The notes beneath the pieces are model-generated. The model was not told the origin of the DNA and did not search any database. It saw only the letters and a list, made by a program, of their open reading frames with translations. A stretch of DNA of 64,000 bases from JAJCYL01 sp963664285 (GTDB lineage Bacteria > Bacteroidota > Bacteroidia > Cytophagales > Cyclobacteriaceae), in the NCBI GenBank assembly GCA_963664285.2, contig CAXXNX010000084.1, forward strand, positions 143,359 to 207,358, in the 5' to 3' direction. Positions 46,824-54,928 of the stretch are shown here, one piece after another. The translations under genes were made by a program, and so were the position numbers. Within the stretch, counting starts at the first letter, position 1. Each line of letters opens with the position of its first letter.

Positions 46824-47933
46824 GCTGAGATCAACTAATAAGTGCAATTGAAGGATGAAAAAGCTTTTAAGGGCTTTTTCATCCTTCAAAAGCCTGAGCA
46901 GTGCAATCTTTGGATTGCAAAATGTCAAAAAACTACACACATCTCAGTATTGATCAAAGGTATCAAATTGAAGCATTATTGAAAACAGGAGCTACTCAAA
47001 AGGAGATTGCCTGTATCGTTCATTTTCACCCATCTACGATCTCACGTGAGCTTAAGCGAAATGTGGGTTCAAGAGGTAGGGGAGCTGGTGTCTATCGAAC
47101 AGCAAATGCACAAAGGAGGACCAATCTTCGTCATCAAGAAAAGCCAAAAAGAGTGATTTTCACCAAACCCATGAAAGACTGGATAGTTAACCGGCTCCAA
47201 GAAGATAGATGGAGTCCTGAATTGATCAGCCATCAGGGAAAGAAAACGAGAGAATGTCCACTTAGCCATGAATGGATTTACCAATGGATATGGGAATGTA
47301 AGCACACCAACCACCAGGAGAACCAAGAATACAAACAACTATACACATATCTAAAACATGGCAAACGAAGGCGCAAACGAGGAAACAGAAAAGATCGTAG
47401 AGGTATTATCCCGAATAGGGTATCAATTGAACAGCGACCCCAGATCATTAACAAAAGGGAACGATTGGGAGATATAGAAGTCGATTTAATGATGGGTAAA
47501 AACCACAAAGGCTCTTTGTTGGTGATGACAGACCGAGCAAGTCTTTTTACCAGAATCAGAAAGATGCACAGTAAAAATGCCGATCAAATGGCCGAAGCTA
47601 TTGTGGAGGAACTCTCTCAGGATAAACACAAACTGGAAACACTCACTTTTGATAATGATATGGCATTTTCTAAACATGAGTTGATTGCTCAATCCCTTGA
47701 TGTGGATGCCTATTTCACTCGTCCCTATACTAGTCAGGATAAAGGGACAGTTGAAAATAGGATTGGGGTAATCAGAAGGTTTTATCCTAAGAAAACAGAT
47801 ATTAGATTTGTTACAGAGGAGCAAATCAAAGTTGTTGAAAACAAAATCAATGAACGCCCTGTTAGAAAATTTAATTACCTAAACGCAAAGCAAGTGCTAC
47901 AAAGGAAAATTGCACTTATTACTTGAACTTACA
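46824..47933 (+). mobile_element. IS30-family element, copy 4 (1110 bp reference copy)
   Basis: Complete with left end GCTGAGATCAACTAATAAG and right end …CTTGAACTTACA; flanking AAC at 46821-46823 and 47934-47936. Perfect subterminal hairpin at 46850-46887: 15-base arms GAAGGATGAAAAAGC and GCTTTTTCATCCTTC around an 8-base loop. No lesions. Confidence 0.94.
46922..47926 (+). CDS. IS30 transposase, copy 4 (intact)
   Basis: 334 residues, no lesions; HTH then DDE catalytic core (EVDLMMG, TFDNDMAF, GTVENRIG). With its intact ends this copy is the best candidate for an active element in the window. The last codons lie inside the right inverted repeat, as is common for IS30. Confidence 0.94.
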   Translation: MSKNYTHLSIDQRYQIEALLKTGATQKEIACIVHFHPSTISRELKRNVGSRGRGAGVYRTANAQRRTNLRHQEKPKRVIFTKPMKDWIVNRLQEDRWSPELISHQGKKTRECPLSHEWIYQWIWECKHTNHQENQEYKQLYTYLKHGKRRRKRGNRKDRRGIIPNRVSIEQRPQIINKRERLGDIEVDLMMGKNHKGSLLVMTDRASLFTRIRKMHSKNADQMAEAIVEELSQDKHKLETLTFDNDMAFSKHELIAQSLDVDAYFTRPYTSQDKGTVENRIGVIRRFYPKKTDIRFVTEEQIKVVENKINERPVRKFNYLNAKQVLQRKIALIT

Positions 47934-48623
47934 AACCTCCAGTTAGCAAATTGCTGACAATAGAAGCCTTGAGTTGAGAATTGATCTCAGTTTTTTGAAA
48001 AGCGCTATCGCTATCAATCAGATTCAAATCTGTAGTGATACTGATAGTTTGTTCGGCAGGTAAACCGGAAATGGCAATGGCCAATTGTTGGTCATCGAAA
48101 TAACCCCTATTGTATAAACTCTTGATAGTAATTAAATGATTATTCATTCCTTGATTAGAAACGTTTCTGCTATCTCTCAAAAGATATGCATTAAGGACGG
48201 CGCCCTTTCGCTTTTTATCCTGGTCAGCTATAAGTGAACTTATTAATCCATAATGTTTCAGGTTTAGCCCTTTTAACTGATCTATTCGGAGATGGTCAAT
48301 GTCCCATGGCTCATCAAGGTAGTTCTGTGCTATAAATGCAAACGCTGCATCTGCATTGAGTTCCAAGATTTTATCGTCTATACTATTAGTAATTTCGGGG
48401 TTAGTAGGATAATTGGAATTCCTCAGTTGATTGAACTCATCAAGAAGATCAGACTGGTAATCGAGCAAGTCGTAATAAGTCTCTTCATCAATCAGTTGAA
48501 CTTCGGAGTCAGAAGGGTCATTCGTCTGATTGAGTAGATGATATATACCATAGAGCCCGGCCCCGAAAAGTCCTAATATGATAAACAATTGAAGACAACC
48601 TTTCCAAAGCATATTGAAAATAC

Positions 48624-48953
48624 TCAGTCAAACTTATAGTCTTCTCTTGCCGGTGTGAAAACATCCGTTATTTCGCATTTGGTATGGGCCAAACCGGAAT
48701 GGGTCGCATTTGATGGAATGATAGCCGTCATTCCGGGTTCGAGAATTTGAGTTTCTCCTTCAACAGTTAATTCAAACTTTCCTTTATAAACTGTTGCTAT
48801 TTGTTCATGGTGATGATTATGCGCTGGCAAAACTGCTCCTTCATCAATTTCCCAGAATGCCATAGTGACATTTTCACTGTGCTCAAACCGACCTCTAAAT
48901 CCAGGCATTACTTCTTGTAGAGGTTTATCTGAGAATTTTTTGAATGCATTCAT
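48624..48953 (-). CDS. Cupin-domain protein
   Basis: 109 residues, one cupin barrel: motif 1 as PAHNHHHEQIATVYKGKFE with metal-binding His/Glu, and motif 2 as PSNATHSGLAH. Conserved small cupins like this have diverse or unknown roles. The gene ends 12 bp from the start of the TPR gene. IS1595 copy 2 sits 23 bp upstream of its ATG and has probably displaced the native promoter. Confidence 0.85.
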   Translation of the reverse strand: MNAFKKFSDKPLQEVMPGFRGRFEHSENVTMAFWEIDEGAVLPAHNHHHEQIATVYKGKFELTVEGETQILEPGMTAIIPSNATHSGLAHTKCEITDVFTPAREDYKFD

Positions 48954-48976
48954 TGTGATTTCAAGTTAGTATTTAC

Positions 48977-50051
48977 AGCTAAGTTCTAATTATAACAGCA
49001 TTTTGTTTAAATAGCTCATACAGATGATAGGCTTGATCCGTTAATAGCATAGTCAGAAACCATTGTTTCAAAGTTGTTTTACTCTCTCTTATTCGGTCAG
49101 CATAAGCATACCAATTCAGGTAGTTTTGCAAATATTTGGAACTGACACCATTGAATGGGCGTAAGAATGTCCTAAGTTGAGTGTGAACATTGTTTACTTT
49201 TTGCAGATGGATTGTTTTATCATCTCTATCCACATGATCTTTGGCCAATAGCGCTTTGTGCTTTATGGAGGGGTTGTCTTTGGCAAAAGCCTTATAAGAA
49301 GGGTGCTTATCTGTAATCAAGGTTGCACCGTAGGCCAACTTCCCATCCAATGCCTTTGAAATTTCTTCTTTGCTCAGCCGTTTTGATGCAACAGCTTTAA
49401 GGTACTTCTCCCCCTTGCGTTCAACCGCTGTTACTACCTGGACAACTGTGACCTCTTCCTTTCCCATATTCCGTATGAAATCGTTTCCCCTCTTTCTTGC
49501 TGCCCTATCTAAATTTCGACTGCCCTTGTTGTTAAGTGCCAGTTCCAATTCATCACATTCTACTTCCGAGGATAACTGTTCGGGAACAAACTCATTTAGT
49601 GAACTCAATATCTTATGCCGCCAGTCGAAGCTTGTCTGGATGCTTATTCCGATTTGTTTTGCTATCTTTTTTATCGGCATGCCCTGCTCCATGCAGCGCA
49701 GATAAGATTGCCATTTTGATTTAAGCTTGATGTCATACAAAGGTGTCCCTGTTGTTTCACTGTACCATCTTTTACATTCATTGCACTGATACATCTGCAC
49801 ACCTTTTTGTCTGCCCCTCTTATATACCTTCTCGCTTGTGCAATTTGGACAGGGTTTCTTCTTTCTTTTCTCTGCTATTTGTTGTTGAGCGGCAATCAAT
49901 ACTTTGCCTTGTAATTCCTGCTCCTGGAGCAACTCATCCAACAATTCGGTTTGGGAACTTATCGGCAATTGTGCAAATAAATTTTTGATCTCTTGACTTG
50001 ATATCATATAGCGAAGATAATAATAATTGCTGTGTTATTTAGAACTTAGCC
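48977..50051 (-). mobile_element. IS1595-family element, copy 2 (1075 bp, intact)
   Basis: Ends AGCTAAGTTCTAA and, reversed, GGCTAAGTTCTAA. A perfect 8-bp target duplication GTATTTAC flanks it (48969-48976 and 50052-50059), as expected for IS1595. Confidence 0.94.
48979..50007 (-). CDS. IS1595-family transposase, copy 2 (intact)
   Basis: 342 residues in one frame. An N-terminal zinc ribbon (CPNCTSEKVYKRGRQKG, CNECKRWYSETTG) and HTH region (IKKIAKQIGISIQTSFDWRH) precede an ISXO2-like catalytic domain with ECDELELALN and TDKHPSYKAF. Its stop codon is only 2 bases from the element end. Confidence 0.93.
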   Translation of the reverse strand: MISSQEIKNLFAQLPISSQTELLDELLQEQELQGKVLIAAQQQIAEKRKKKPCPNCTSEKVYKRGRQKGVQMYQCNECKRWYSETTGTPLYDIKLKSKWQSYLRCMEQGMPIKKIAKQIGISIQTSFDWRHKILSSLNEFVPEQLSSEVECDELELALNNKGSRNLDRAARKRGNDFIRNMGKEEVTVVQVVTAVERKGEKYLKAVASKRLSKEEISKALDGKLAYGATLITDKHPSYKAFAKDNPSIKHKALLAKDHVDRDDKTIHLQKVNNVHTQLRTFLRPFNGVSSKYLQNYLNWYAYADRIRESKTTLKQWFLTMLLTDQAYHLYELFKQNAVIIRT

Positions 50052-50059
50052 GTATTTAC

Positions 50060-50181
50060 TTAACAACTTTATTCCAAGTAATTTAACTAACTTTTGTGAA
50101 CTAATAATTGAAGAGGATGCCGATATCGTAGATTTCCCCCGCACACGAAATGTGTTTTCAAATTTTCGTCTGCCTTAGATC
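50060..50181. other. Spacer beyond IS1595 copy 2
   Basis: 122 bases, AT-rich. No open frame, hairpin or promoter recognised. It was presumably part of the upstream region of the cupin gene before the IS1595 insertion. Confidence 0.3.
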
Positions 50182-50301
50182 TTAGGTTCCCTGAAATATC
50201 AAGGCTGCAAGTGTGGACAAGATAAAGACGACAGGCATCCAAAAAACAATTGTGGCTTCTGCGCGAAGTATGTCACCACAACTACGAAAAAAATCCTTCA
50301 T
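50182..50301 (-). CDS. Possible 39-residue single-helix membrane peptide
   Basis: ATG at 50301 to TAA at 50182: MKDFFRSCGDILRAEATIVF then WMPVVFILSTLAALIFQGT. It has a basic, amphipathic-looking start, then one hydrophobic helix of about 20 residues and a short polar end, the arrangement of small membrane proteins. No strong ribosome binding site is seen, which is common in Bacteroidota. It could be a chance frame; conservation in relatives would decide. Confidence 0.4.
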   Translation of the reverse strand: MKDFFRSCGDILRAEATIVFWMPVVFILSTLAALIFQGT

Positions 50302-50516
50302 TTAAGTTTGCGAGGGATATAAAATAAATCTTGTACAACATAAGATTTAAATCAAAGGAAGTCAAGGAATAAATCATTAATTAGAAGAAATATCTTCAAA
50401 GGTTCCATCCGCTTTTAAAAACATCTTACATTTCCACGCCATTCATATCGGCAATAATTATTCCTGATCTCCATGTAGTGATCCCACTGTGATAACACCC
50501 CAAGAATCCTCCAAGA
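50302..50516 (-). other. Spacer with a possible short degraded coding remnant
   Basis: On the minus strand an ATG at about 50475 reads MEIRNNYCRYEWRGNVRCF, then, after a one-base change in a T run, LKADGTFEDISSN and a stop. This resembles a small degraded protein downstream of the E2 gene but I cannot name it. Otherwise the 215 bases are AT-rich with no RNA gene seen. Confidence 0.3.
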
Positions 50517-51824
50517 TTAAATACTTTGTTTAGAATCAAAATTCTCCAGGTAATCGGCGACTCGACGTACGAACATTCCGCCTAAGGCGCCATCAACAAC
50601 ACGATGGTCATAAGAATGTGAAAGGAACATTTTATGGCGAATGCCTACAACATCACCAAACTCGGTTTCAATCACTGATGGTTTTTTGACGATTGCTCCA
50701 AGGGCAAGGATACCTACCTGGGGCTGCATAATGATTGGTGTACCCATTACATTACCAAATGAGCCTACATTAGAGATAGTGTATGTCCCACCACTTAGTT
50801 CATCCGGGTGCAATTTGTTATTACGGGCCCTAATAGCAAGGTCATTGACCTTTTTAGCTAGCCCTTTAAGGTTGTATTGGTCTGCCTCATGCAACACCGG
50901 AACAATCAGGTTGCCCGTAGGCAGCGCTACCGCCATTCCAATATTTATTTTGCCACGCCGGATAATGCGATCACCATCCACAGAGATGTTAATCATCGGG
51001 TAGTCCTTGATGGCTTTAATAACAGCTTCTATGAAGACGGGGGTAAAGGTGAGACTTTCGTTTTCCCTTTGCTTGAATTTGTCCTTCCATTTATTTCGCC
51101 AGGAAACAACTCCGGAGACATCTGCTTCAACAAAAGAAGTCACGTGAGGCGAGATTTGCTTAGAAGTCACCATACGCTCCGCAATCATTTTGCGCAGACG
51201 ATCCATTTCGATGATCTCATCCTCACCGTTTATGGTAATTGGTTGAGGTGTCGGCTGGCCATGTCCATTAGTGGAAACAGACTGCACAGCAGGCGCCCCG
51301 GATTGCCTGGCCAAGATGTAAGAGAGGATATCTTTTTTGGTAACCCGGCCTTCTTTACCCGAGCCCGTGAGGTTTTCTAACTCGACGAGGGAAATGTTTT
51401 CCTCATTTGCAATGTTTCTTACTAATGGCGAGTAGAATCTTCCCGAACCAGATCTGGCCGGGATCTTGTCGGTGGGAGCAGAAGCTTCAACAGTCACTGC
51501 TGTTGAAGCCTTAATCTCGGATGCCCTAGAAGCCTTTTTTCGTGGTTCCTTTTTTGTCTCTTTTGCAGTTCCGTTTTCATCGCCTTCAGTAGCTATCACT
51601 GCAATTGCCTTACCCACTTCCACCACGTCTCCTTCGTTGGCCAGTACTTCTTTCAACACTCCTGCATGGGTAGCAGGTACTTCAGTATCAACTTTATCAG
51701 TGGCAACCTCTAATACAGATTCATCTTGCTCTATTGTGTCACCAACTTTTTTCAGCCATGTGAGGATCGTACCCTCCATGATACTTTCGCCCATTTTGGG
51801 CATTACCATTTCTACAAGAGCCAT
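50517..51824 (-). CDS. Dihydrolipoamide acyltransferase (E2) of a 2-oxoacid dehydrogenase complex
   Basis: 435 residues. Lipoyl domain at 1-78 with the lipoylated Lys44 in EVATDKVDTEVPA; a flexible Ala/Lys/Thr linker; peripheral subunit-binding domain at about 135-170 (SPLVRNIANEENISLVELEN); catalytic acyltransferase domain ending SHSYDHRVVDGALGGMF with the active-site His and Asp. Whether the complex uses pyruvate, 2-oxoglutarate or branched-chain acids cannot be told; such single-lipoyl E2 proteins in Bacteroidota are often labelled branched-chain type. No E1 or E3 gene is adjacent. Confidence 0.92.
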   Translation of the reverse strand: MALVEMVMPKMGESIMEGTILTWLKKVGDTIEQDESVLEVATDKVDTEVPATHAGVLKEVLANEGDVVEVGKAIAVIATEGDENGTAKETKKEPRKKASRASEIKASTAVTVEASAPTDKIPARSGSGRFYSPLVRNIANEENISLVELENLTGSGKEGRVTKKDILSYILARQSGAPAVQSVSTNGHGQPTPQPITINGEDEIIEMDRLRKMIAERMVTSKQISPHVTSFVEADVSGVVSWRNKWKDKFKQRENESLTFTPVFIEAVIKAIKDYPMINISVDGDRIIRRGKINIGMAVALPTGNLIVPVLHEADQYNLKGLAKKVNDLAIRARNNKLHPDELSGGTYTISNVGSFGNVMGTPIIMQPQVGILALGAIVKKPSVIETEFGDVVGIRHKMFLSHSYDHRVVDGALGGMFVRRVADYLENFDSKQSI

Positions 51825-52032
51825 CGCAGTTACCGTTAAGTCATCACTTTTGGGAATCTAAATTTAGTGTTTTGCGGGCTCTTGTGCGAGAATATTGTCG
51901 TTTTTTTAACAGTTAGTCTGTCAATAGGCAAAATATTAAACGTATGATAACGCGTTCATATGCATAATTTGATTAATAATTCTGAATTGTATATATAATT
52001 CCAAATATTATTCCGCCACTATGACTTCAGCT
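51825..52032. other. Upstream region of the E2 gene
   Basis: 208 bases between the E2 start and the IS1380 left end. AT-rich and presumably holding the E2 promoter on the minus strand; I could not pick a convincing TTTG/TAnnTTTG pair. No gene seen. Confidence 0.3.
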
Positions 52033-53661
52033 TTAACCCGAAAAATTCATAGTAGACAATAAAAAACAGGCATAAATTGCTTATATTGAGATAGTTAGAC
52101 AACAAAATAAGCAATTAATTTATGCCTGAATATAAGGAAAAAGATACCGTATTTTATCGAGGAAAACAAGCTTTTAAATTTGATTTTTCAGCATCAGCGA
52201 TTAGCTCAGACGGAGCGATATTGTTAAGTGAAAAAGTAGAGAGAAAGACTGGTCTATTAAAAAGCTTCGCCGCACTGATTCCTGACTATCGAAACCCCTT
52301 TTTTATCGAATACACTTATGAAGAAATGCTTCGCCAACGGGTGTTTTTAATGATGCAGGGCTATCAGGATTGCAATGACGAACAAAAACTCCGAGAGGAT
52401 CCGGTGATCCGTAAAGTACTAGATAGCGGATTATGTTCCCAGCCTACTTTAAGTCGATTTGAAAACAAGGCCGATCGGAGTCTGATCTACCAGATGAGTC
52501 AATGGTTTGTAGACCGTTATGTAGAGGAGTTGAAAGAGAAGACTGGTCAAATCATCATTGATGTAGATGGTACCGATGACCCTACTCATGGATCCCAACA
52601 ACTCAGTTTGTATAATGGCTATTATGGACAGACTATGTACCATGAGTTGTTCTTTAAGGACGGGAACACCGGTCAGGTCATTTTACCAGTACTACGTCCG
52701 GGCAATTGTCACTCCAACAAATGGTTTGTGGCCTTATTGAAAAGGATTGTCATTAAAATCAGAAAAAAACTGCCCTCAGTAAAGATCCTTATTCGAGCGG
52801 ATAGTGGCTTTTCAGGAGCATCTTTTTATCGGATAGCTAAGCAGTTTGACCTTCAATTTTGTTTAGGTATTAGTAGTAATGAAGTTTTAAAGACTTTTAC
52901 CAAACAGACTATCATTGAAGTAAAAAAGGAATATGCTTCAAAAATCATCAAACATCAAGAGTTTGTTGGCCCGTTTACTTACCAGGCCAAAAGCTGGGAT
53001 CGTTCTGAAAAGCTGTACGCCAAAGTGGAGTCTACCGGAAAAGGAATGAATGTCCGTTACTTTGTGAGCAACTTTGAAGCGATGACCGCTCAACAGATTT
53101 ACTTTGATTTTTATGTCAAGCGAGGTGATGCCAGTGAAAATCGAATAAAGGAACTCAAAAACATGACTTATTCCGACCGGCTTTCCTGTCATCGCTACTG
53201 GGCCAATTTCATGCGTTTAATCATCGCTACCCTCTGTTATGAAATGTTCCGGCAGATTAAATTATTAATTGCCAAAACAAAACACCACTTTGCTAAACGA
53301 TGGCAAGTGGACAATATCCGGCTTTACCTGATGAAGGTTGGGGCGTGCCTGAAAGAAAGGAAAAGATCATTGACAATACAATTCTCAAGAGCCTTTAGAT
53401 ATCAATACCTGCTGGGCGATTTGCTTACGGTGAACTGACCGATCAGTTAAACAGTTTGGTTTAATCAAAAAAATGTTCTTCCATAAGAACACAATAGAGC
53501 TTTGACTGAAAATTGAAAAATTCTAACAAAAAAACGCTCTAATGTCCTTTGAAATCCAGAAACCTGGTTGATCTTCAAATTAATACATACACTCCAATCA
53601 AAAATAGTTAGCAACCCATTATTAATCCCAAAATTGGTGGCCTATGAATAATGCGGGTTAA
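52033..53661 (+). mobile_element. IS1380-family element, copy 1
   Basis: 1629 bases shared with the second copy at 59836-61464. The terminal inverted repeat is TTAACCCG on both sides. No target duplication is evident (AGCT before, GATG after). The two copies are directly repeated and almost identical. Confidence 0.88.
52122..53438 (+). CDS. IS1380-family transposase, copy 1 (intact)
   Basis: 438 residues. DDE-type catalytic residues lie in IIDVDGTDDPTHGSQ, ILIRADSGFSGAS and KRGDASENRIKELKN. The N-terminus (MPEYKEKDTVFYRGKQAFKF) and the CLKERKRSLTIQFSRAF tail are typical of the family. Single frame, so potentially active. Confidence 0.92.
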   Translation: MPEYKEKDTVFYRGKQAFKFDFSASAISSDGAILLSEKVERKTGLLKSFAALIPDYRNPFFIEYTYEEMLRQRVFLMMQGYQDCNDEQKLREDPVIRKVLDSGLCSQPTLSRFENKADRSLIYQMSQWFVDRYVEELKEKTGQIIIDVDGTDDPTHGSQQLSLYNGYYGQTMYHELFFKDGNTGQVILPVLRPGNCHSNKWFVALLKRIVIKIRKKLPSVKILIRADSGFSGASFYRIAKQFDLQFCLGISSNEVLKTFTKQTIIEVKKEYASKIIKHQEFVGPFTYQAKSWDRSEKLYAKVESTGKGMNVRYFVSNFEAMTAQQIYFDFYVKRGDASENRIKELKNMTYSDRLSCHRYWANFMRLIIATLCYEMFRQIKLLIAKTKHHFAKRWQVDNIRLYLMKVGACLKERKRSLTIQFSRAFRYQYLLGDLLTVN

Positions 53662-53737
53662 GATGATTGGCTACCCCCTATTCAGTTCATTCATCCCAAA
53701 AGCCGATCTCCAAGTTTCTTCATCATTCAGAGGTTAT

Positions 53738-54200
53738 TCACTTCTCAAGGTGTCTAGCAGTTAGCGAGAGCCGCCTAATAGAATGATAAATAATGGTTAA
53801 AATTGTAATAAGTAGCGACAGGACCATTACCAACCCATATAGCCACCAGCTCAATTCGATGCGATAAGAAAACTACCTTACCGAAAGTGTCATTGCCCTG
53901 AATGGCAAAATCCATTGAATTCAATCCCGGCGAGTGATAAGCCAAAGATACCACGGGTGTCTTTTGAACCGTCTGCTGAATAGTCCTTCGCTATTTTAGG
54001 AATGAGTTCCTCCTTATAAAAGCTGAGATAATCCGGTTGCACAAAAACTGACCATTTCGGTGGTTTCTTGAAGGGTTTGTAGGATCGATTGCATCTACCC
54101 GAACAATGATGTGATGATTTGCTTGACCCTCATGGTTGTAGTCAAGCGGAACAAATCGAATTATTTTAAAACTCAATTTATTTGTATCTTCAATTAAGAT
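53738..54200 (-). pseudogene. Remnant of a single-pass membrane protein, several frames, next to IS1380
   Basis: Coherent pieces on the minus strand: IIRFVPLDYNHEGQANHHII, then KPPKWSVFVQPDYLSFYKEE in another frame, QQTVQKTPVVSLAYHSPGLN and FAIQGNDTFGKVVFLSHRIE, and finally, after another shift, SWWLYGLVMVLSLLITILTI followed by a basic tail and stop at 53738. The order suggests an extracytoplasmic domain then a C-terminal membrane helix. At least three frame changes and no start codon mark it as decayed. I do not recognise the family. It is the only thing visible in this stretch. Confidence 0.45.
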
Positions 54201-54819
54201 GATCTTCCGAGTTTCATTTATTCTATTTGGTGTCTTTTTATTTTGGTCATGTAACAGCGAAGAATTCACCATTTCCAATGAAATAAATATCAGTAAGAAT
54301 GGCGTAACGATTTCTCACAATGGAAAAGGAAGCGCGATAATCTTGAAACATTTCTATTTATCGATAACGGAAGAATGCCATCTGAATGAGGACTCTGTAA
54401 CTGTTTGTAGGTTATATGCATTAAGTAACCCTAGTGGGGTACCTGAATTTTATTTTCAGTTTGATGAAAACATGAACTTAAATCCAGAGAATTCTAACTT
54501 CTATTATTTTGAATTTGATCGATCCGACCCTACAAAAGTTAAAATAAATAGACTATATCCTCCCGATGAACCAGTAATTGGAAGTGTTTCAAATATCCAA
54601 GGACAATTTGGGGCGCAAGTTGATTTGATTGAATGTGAGCCCATTAGGGAAATAGATGATTCCTGCGAAAGATTCTTTCGAACCTATTATGCAAGAACAA
54701 GGGAATCGACCGTAGACTTTAAGCATGTGACTCTGGCAAAGCTGTCATTCGATTTCCAATATCTTTCTCAAGGAGAGCCGGTGAATGGAAAATTTTATTT
54801 TGACAGTTCGAAAGAATAA
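54199..54819 (+). CDS. Predicted lipoprotein, function unknown
   Basis: 206 residues. A lipobox follows a short hydrophobic start (SFILFGVFLFWSC), then a beta-rich mature domain (for example GVTISHNGKGSAIILKHFYL and KLSFDFQYLSQGEPVNGKFY). Five Cys residues remain after the lipobox, including ECHLNEDSVTVC and a later C-x(10)-C pair, possibly disulfide-bonded. No family recognised. Its start overlaps the decayed membrane-protein remnant on the other strand. Confidence 0.65.
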   Translation: MIFRVSFILFGVFLFWSCNSEEFTISNEINISKNGVTISHNGKGSAIILKHFYLSITEECHLNEDSVTVCRLYALSNPSGVPEFYFQFDENMNLNPENSNFYYFEFDRSDPTKVKINRLYPPDEPVIGSVSNIQGQFGAQVDLIECEPIREIDDSCERFFRTYYARTRESTVDFKHVTLAKLSFDFQYLSQGEPVNGKFYFDSSKE

Positions 54820-54928
54820 CTTCCGACGTAGACAAAACGGTATATTTGAGAATCTCGGCTATCATAAATTTATGGCTCCTTGAAAAGTAATTAACTATCT
54901 TCCTTTAATAAACCTACCAACCCTTACA

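Larger units (their letters stand above)
45547..48612 (-). pseudogene. TPR membrane protein (650 aa when rebuilt) split by IS30 copy 4
   Basis: The 5' part (48612-47934) starts with a membrane anchor (LFIILGLFGAGLYGIYHLL) and helical repeats. The 3' part (46823-45547) has at least eight TPRs, for example SFSDAYFYRSLSREKLNDIA and EPDNVYALGNRAIMKHEIGD. Removing the IS30 with one copy of the AAC duplication joins SNLLTGGL to PFRSAAERLLF in frame, and the total is exactly 651 codons including the stop. No other lesion is seen, so the insertion looks recent. The rebuilt protein would be membrane-anchored with a large soluble repeat domain, probably a scaffold. Confidence 0.9.
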
